Of a DNA stretch of 64,000 nt, positions 59,911 to 64,000 are shown one piece after another. Numbering within the stretch: position 1 is the stretch's first letter; every line of letters begins with the position of its first letter. The DNA lies in NCBI RefSeq assembly GCF_001423295.1, contig NZ_LMNG01000034.1, forward strand, positions 19,482 to 83,481. The letters run 5' to 3'. The notes under the pieces were generated by a model. The model was not told the DNA's origin. It saw nothing but the letters and a program-made list of their open reading frames with translations, and searched no databases. The stretch comes from Methylobacterium sp. Leaf112 (GTDB lineage Bacteria > Pseudomonadota > Alphaproteobacteria > Rhizobiales > Beijerinckiaceae). Position numbers and translations under genes: made by a program.

Positions 59911-62067
59911 TCACATCCGCGCCGTGATGGTCGCCAGCACCGTCAGGGGGGAGCCCGGCTGGTTGTTGAACTGGTTGAACGGCTGCTCGATGTAGCGCGC
60001 GTCCGTGAGGTTGCGGGCGTTGATGGCGAAGCGGTAGCGCTCGTAATCGTAGAACAAAGCCGCGTCGAGGCGCGTATAGGCGCCGACCTTGTAGCTGTTG
60101 TTGAGGTCGCCGAACCTCGCGCCCACATGGGTCGCGCCGAAGCCGACGCCGAGGCCGCGCCATGGGCCGTCGGGGATCTGATAGGTCGACCACAGGCTGG
60201 CGCTGAACTCGGGCACGCCGACGAGGCGGTTGCCCACCGCGAAGGTGGTGTCCCGGGCGATTTTGGCGTCGAGGTAGCCCAGGCCGCCGATGATCTTCCA
60301 GCCCGGCAGGATCTCGCCGGCGATGTCGAATTCCACGCCCTCCGAGCGCTGGGCGCCGGTGATCACCGAGAAGCCGGTGTTGACCGGATCGGCGGCGGAC
60401 ACGTTCTGGCGCTCGATGCGGAAGGCGGCGGCACTGATCGTGAGGAGGGACGGAACGAGGTCGTAGCGGGCGCCGACCTCGTATTGCACGCCCGTTTCGG
60501 GCGGCGGATTGGTGGCGCCGAGCACGTTGTCGGTCTGCGGTTTGAACGAGTTCGTGTAGCTCGCGTACAGGGTGAGCGGCTCGACGGGGCGGTAGACGAG
60601 GCCGACGCGCGGCGAGAATCCGAACAGCTCCTGCTCGGGCGGCACCGTGCGCGAGGTCGGCGTGCGGCTGAAGAAGAACTGGCTGCCGAAATCCATGCGC
60701 GTGCCCAGCAGCAGCTGCAGGCCGGCGCCGAGGTCGATCTGGTCCTGCAGGTAGACCCCGTAGAGGTCGTTGCGCTGCTTCAGGTCGCTCTGGAACGTGA
60801 ATGCCCCGTAGGCGATGCGCGGCACCGGGTTGAGGAAGCTCGTGGTCGTCGTGGCGGCGGTCTGCTGCGAGATCGGCCGGCGGTAGCCGTTGGTGTATTC
60901 GAAGCCGGCCAGGAAGGTGTGGCGCAGGCCGAGGATGTCGAACTTCGCCACGACCTCGGACTGGGTGTCGATGGACGCGAAGTCCGAATTGACGAGGGAG
61001 CCCCGCCGCGTGACCAGGGTGCCGGCGGGGTTCACCGCCGTGGCGCGGGCCGCGAACACGTCGAAGGAGCCCGACTGGACGTTGACGATCTGGCGCAGGG
61101 TCACGTCCGGAGTGAGGTCGTGCTCCAGGCGCAGGGTCGCGAAGTTCGAAGCCCCGGCGTAGCGGGAATTCGTGGTGCCGTAGAAGCGGGCGATGTCGTC
61201 CAGCGGCACTCGGCCGTTGCGGGCGATCAAGCCCTCGTCGTACTGCGTATCCTGCCGGGTGATCTCGGCCAGGAACTCGACGCGGGTGTCGGCGGTGGGC
61301 GTCCAGGTGAAGGCCGGGGCGACGAAGAAGCGCGAATTGCTCCGGTCGTCGCCGTAGTTGCGGAAGGTCGGGTCGTCCTGCGCGGCGAAGCTGACCCGGC
61401 CGGCGAAGCCCTCCGTCCCGGGCAGCGCCCCCGAGACCGAGCCCTGGAGCCGCGCAAAGCCGTAGCTGCCGCCCTGCACGGTGAGGTCGCCGGACGGCGC
61501 CAGGGTGGGGCGACGCGTGACGATGTTGACGAGGCCGCCGGGGTCGCCGCGCCCGTAGAGGACGGAGGCCGGGCCTTTCAGCACCTCGATGCGCTCGACG
61601 TCGGCGAGGTCGCGCTGGGTCGAGAGGAAGTTGTTGGCCTGGTTCAACAGCACGCCGTCAACGGCGTAGGTCTGGGTGCGGAAGCCGCGGATGAGGAAGG
61701 TGTCCGAGCGGCCCTGGAGGGTGCCGCCGGGCTGCACGTTGCTGACGTTGGCGAGCGCATCCGACAGCCGGACGTCCTGGCGGTCCTCCAGGACCTCGCG
61801 CGGCACCACCTGCACGGATTGGGGCGTGTCGCGTAAGGGGGTGTCGGTCCGGGTCGCCGTGGCCGACCGGGTGGCGCGGTAGCCCACCACCGGGCCGGTG
61901 GCGCGCTCGCCCGTGCCGAGCCCGGAGCCGGCCACCGACAGCTCCGACAGAGCCACCTCCTCCGGCACACCGGCGGGCTGCGCGACGGCGCCGGCCACGC
62001 AGAGCGGCGTCAGGCCGCCGAGAACGGTCGCGACCCGCAGCCATCCATCCCCGTAGACCTTCGGCAT
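59911..62067 (-). CDS. TonB-dependent siderophore receptor
   Basis: 718 residues from the ATG at 62067, preceded by GGAGGGGGAC; upstream in-frame starts are less likely. The signal peptide (about 1-30) is followed by the plug domain: DTPLRDTPQSVQVVPREVLE, SDTFLIRGFRTQTYAVDGVL, RIEVLKGPASVLYGRGDPGG and LVNIVTRRPT. The C-terminal ~560 residues form the 22-strand barrel with TonB-receptor patterns (LTLYASYTNSFKPQTDN, GVQYEVGARYDLVP, YERYRFAINARNLTDARYIE). It imports ferric siderophores using TonB energy. The chain ends in Met rather than the usual aromatic residue. The AT-rich upstream region (62200-62241) may bind an iron regulator. Confidence 0.93.
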   Translation of the reverse strand: MPKVYGDGWLRVATVLGGLTPLCVAGAVAQPAGVPEEVALSELSVAGSGLGTGERATGPVVGYRATRSATATRTDTPLRDTPQSVQVVPREVLEDRQDVRLSDALANVSNVQPGGTLQGRSDTFLIRGFRTQTYAVDGVLLNQANNFLSTQRDLADVERIEVLKGPASVLYGRGDPGGLVNIVTRRPTLAPSGDLTVQGGSYGFARLQGSVSGALPGTEGFAGRVSFAAQDDPTFRNYGDDRSNSRFFVAPAFTWTPTADTRVEFLAEITRQDTQYDEGLIARNGRVPLDDIARFYGTTNSRYAGASNFATLRLEHDLTPDVTLRQIVNVQSGSFDVFAARATAVNPAGTLVTRRGSLVNSDFASIDTQSEVVAKFDILGLRHTFLAGFEYTNGYRRPISQQTAATTTTSFLNPVPRIAYGAFTFQSDLKQRNDLYGVYLQDQIDLGAGLQLLLGTRMDFGSQFFFSRTPTSRTVPPEQELFGFSPRVGLVYRPVEPLTLYASYTNSFKPQTDNVLGATNPPPETGVQYEVGARYDLVPSLLTISAAAFRIERQNVSAADPVNTGFSVITGAQRSEGVEFDIAGEILPGWKIIGGLGYLDAKIARDTTFAVGNRLVGVPEFSASLWSTYQIPDGPWRGLGVGFGATHVGARFGDLNNSYKVGAYTRLDAALFYDYERYRFAINARNLTDARYIEQPFNQFNNQPGSPLTVLATITARM

Positions 62068-62554
62068 CGCGTCCCCCTCCGACCTGCGGCGGACGCCCCG
62101 GCGCTCCGTCAACGCCGCCGTTGAGCACCCGCACCGGGGAGGCCGCAAGCGGGTGAGGCACAAAAGGTTCCGGACTTTAATCTGTGATGGTCGAGATGTG
62201 ACAATAATTCAACAAACAAGAATTGTAATAATTAAAAACAACCCGCCTTTCTCAAGTCTTCCACGAAAGGTAGCAGATAAAGTTTGTCTTCGCCTAGATC
62301 ATCCGCCTCCGGGCCGCGCGGCGAACCATGGGGGTCGCGATGCGAACCCGTTCCGGCCATCCCCTCGCGACCGGATGTGCCCCGAAACCCCTGGGCGATC
62401 CTTGCCCGGGGCGCCGCAGCAGGGGCGGTCAGACCGTCGACGTGCCGTTCGCCCGCCGGGGCTGCGCCGCGACGTGCGCCCCCGCGCTTTCACCCATCGT
62501 CCCGATCCTCTAAGCCGGCGCCGAGGCTCCGGCGCGCGGGGCGGGACGCGAAGG
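62068..62554. promoter_or_regulatory. Divergent promoter region of the siderophore receptor
   Basis: About 490 bases. 62200-62241 is strikingly AT-rich, with two AATAATT copies and AACAAACAAGAATTGTAATA. CCTTTC-N13-GAAAGG (62247-62271) is a small inverted repeat. Such islands before TonB receptors usually carry Fur, Irr or RirA sites, but no consensus could be confirmed. From 62300 the DNA is GC-rich again and holds only a doubtful short frame. Confidence 0.4.
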
Positions 62555-64000
62555 ATGCCGATGGACCGCGAGCCGATCGTCTTCACCTGGCGATCCGCGC
62601 CGGCGGAACACGGGGCCGCCATCGCCCTCACCCTGGGGCTCGGCGGCCCCCTCGCCCTCCTCGCCCTCCTGTGCCTGCGCGACCTCGTCGGCGTCCTGGT
62701 GGCGGCGCCCGACCACGCCGACGCGTTCCTGCGCGTGGCGGCGCTGTTGCCGTGGCGCCCGCCGGGGGAGGGGGCCTTCGTGCTCTTCGCGGGCTGGCCC
62801 CTGGCGCCGGCCGAGCGGGTGCGCCTCGCCCTCGTGCTGCTCTCGGGCGCGGCCCTGGCCTCGGCGGCCCTCGGCTGGGGCGTCGCCCGCCTGTGCTTCG
62901 TCGCCCAGAGCCGCACGGTGGAGCGCCTCAACGCCCGCGTCACCGAGGCGATCCTGCGCGCGCCCCCCGCCGCCCGCGACGACGCCCGCGCGGTGGCGCA
63001 GTCCGTGGGCGATCTCCTCGCCCGCATCGACACCCTGTTCGGCCTCGGCCTCCTCGTGCCCGCCATGGCGCTGGGCACCGCCCTCCTGGCGCTGGGCCTC
63101 GCCTGGCTCGCCGCGCCCCGCCTCGTGCCCACCGTGGCCGTGGGGCTGCTGGCCGCCGGCCTCGCCCGCGCGCTGATCCAGCGGCGGATGCGGGCGCGCA
63201 CGGCCCTGCGCCTGCGCTCCGGCGCCACCTTCGAGCGGGCGCTCGCCGACCTGATCCGCCGCATGCCGGCCGTGCGGGCCCACGGCGCTGCCGCCTTCGA
63301 GCGCGCCCGCCTCGCCGCCAAGGGGCAGGCCGCCCGGACCCATCTGGAGCGCTCGGAATCGGCCCTCGCCTCCGCCCGCGCGCCCTCCATGGCGCTGGGC
63401 ATCCTCCTGCCCGCCATCGTGGTCGCCGTCGCCCTGTGGCGCGACGGGGCGCCCGTCGCGCCCGGCGCCCTGGTGGCGGCGGGCGGCGGCTTCGCCCTCG
63501 CGGTGGTGGCGCTCGCCGTCGCCCTCCACCTGCACACGGTCCACCGCGACCTGCTCGCGACCTTCCGGGGCATCGCCCAGGCCCTGCCGGCCCTCGAGGC
63601 CCGCACCCCGCCGCGTCCGGCCCGCGTCGCCGCCTTTCCCGAGGGCGGCGCCCTGAGCGCCCAGGGGGTCGGCGCCTACGATCCGGTGACGGGCGAGCGC
63701 CTCGCCGCCGTCGATCTCACCGTCGCGATGCCGGGCCACGTAGCGATCCTGGGCGAGCGCGGCGGCGGCGGGCGGGCGCTCGCCGCCCTGCTCGCGGGCC
63801 AGCTCGAACCCACGGCCGGGGCCGTCACCTACGGGGGGACGGACCTGCGGGCCTTCGCGCCCGAGGAGCGCGCCCGGCGCATCGCGCTCGCGGGCGCCGA
63901 GGCCATCCTGGTCGAGGGGTCGCTGCGCCAGAACATCCTGTACGGCGCGGCGCCGCTCCACGCCGCCGAGGGCGAGCCCGACGACCTGCGGGCGATCCTC
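62555..64000 (+). CDS. ABC-exporter-like permease/ATPase with degenerate Walker A, partial at the window edge
   Basis: 482 codons visible; the gene runs past the end. The start is the ATG at 62555 or the one at 62561. About six hydrophobic segments (residues ~20-320) form a type 1 exporter-like membrane domain. The ATPase domain begins near 350. Its P-loop reads HVAILGERGGGGRALAALLA, where G-x-x-G-x-G-K-S/T is expected: the Lys is Arg and the Ser/Thr is Ala, so ATP binding would be impaired. ILVEGSLRQNILYG (Q-loop end) is conserved. Whether a second, intact ATPase follows is not visible. Confidence 0.7.
   Translation, partial: MPMDREPIVFTWRSAPAEHGAAIALTLGLGGPLALLALLCLRDLVGVLVAAPDHADAFLRVAALLPWRPPGEGAFVLFAGWPLAPAERVRLALVLLSGAALASAALGWGVARLCFVAQSRTVERLNARVTEAILRAPPAARDDARAVAQSVGDLLARIDTLFGLGLLVPAMALGTALLALGLAWLAAPRLVPTVAVGLLAAGLARALIQRRMRARTALRLRSGATFERALADLIRRMPAVRAHGAAAFERARLAAKGQAARTHLERSESALASARAPSMALGILLPAIVVAVALWRDGAPVAPGALVAAGGGFALAVVALAVALHLHTVHRDLLATFRGIAQALPALEARTPPRPARVAAFPEGGALSAQGVGAYDPVTGERLAAVDLTVAMPGHVAILGERGGGGRALAALLAGQLEPTAGAVTYGGTDLRAFAPEERARRIALAGAEAILVEGSLRQNILYGAAPLHAAEGEPDDLRAIL

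Noticed and set aside
62328..62513. 61-codon frame before the ABC exporter-like gene
   Set aside because: No ribosome site, proline/cysteine-rich random look and no family; left as intergenic.
62510..63961. Long open frame antisense to the ABC exporter-like gene
   Set aside because: Gly/Ala/Gln/Arg-biased shadow; the plus strand has membrane helices and ATPase motifs.

Overview
The window is a GC-rich (about 70 % by eye) stretch of an alphaproteobacterial chromosome, most likely Methylobacterium/Methylorubrum or a close relative. The evidence is an OxlT-type oxalate/formate antiporter at the left edge, an EcfG-type general stress sigma factor, an mdh-sucC-sucD-sucA-sucB-lpd operon, a dapB-gpmA pair, YgiQ, DUF2865 and DUF1254/DUF1214 proteins, and a dense gene layout. 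I found no rRNA, tRNA, CRISPR array, transposase or integrase.

Layout. 0-10.4 kb: oxlT (cut by the window edge), two CsbD-like stress proteins, a PAS-GGDEF protein, a creatininase-family hydrolase, a Cys-cluster protein, penicillin-binding protein 1A, a DUF1214/DUF1254 pair, a GT-C-like membrane protein and a lipoprotein. 10.4-24.8 kb: a candidate suhB/MmgR-like small RNA, gshB, a Na+/H+ antiporter, osmC-like, glnD, grpE, then a leftward cluster (methyltransferase, marC, dapB, gpmA, alkB) and rightward gloB and a TetR regulator. 25-34.3 kb: the TCA cassette for malate dehydrogenase, succinyl-CoA synthetase and 2-oxoglutarate dehydrogenase with its E3. 34.3-46.4 kb: MFS exporter, an OmpA protein with a very long Arg/Pro/Gln-rich linker, DUF2865, CreA, cysS, a PIN-domain remnant, LOG, a LysM protein and an Atm1-like ABC exporter.

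46.4-49.5 kb is an accessory patch. It holds an AT-rich two-gene operon (a DUF262 protein with a DGQQR motif, overlapping a small HEPN protein with an R-x4-H motif), a ParD/ParE-like pair, an orphan HigA-like antitoxin and a large palindromic repeat. It sits between the ABC exporter and the phospholipid genes psd-pssA. 49.5-64 kb: psd, pssA, mscL, small secreted proteins, ygiQ, a sigma factor whose N-terminus looks like the anti-sigma factor NepR, a class II glutamine amidotransferase, methionine aminopeptidase, a LysR/tautomerase divergent pair with a palindromic operator, a TonB-dependent siderophore receptor, and the start of an ABC-exporter-like gene whose visible Walker A is degenerate.

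Two things stand out. The first is the DUF262-HEPN operon, a candidate defence or toxin module. It resembles a GmrSD-type system with the HNH nuclease replaced by a HEPN RNase. The second is the apparent NepR-EcfG fusion, which would carry anti-sigma and sigma parts in one chain. Two upstream regions (csbD and gloB) carry GGAAC-N16-CGGTT motifs with identical spacing that match the EcfG promoter pattern, so parts of this window may belong to that regulon.
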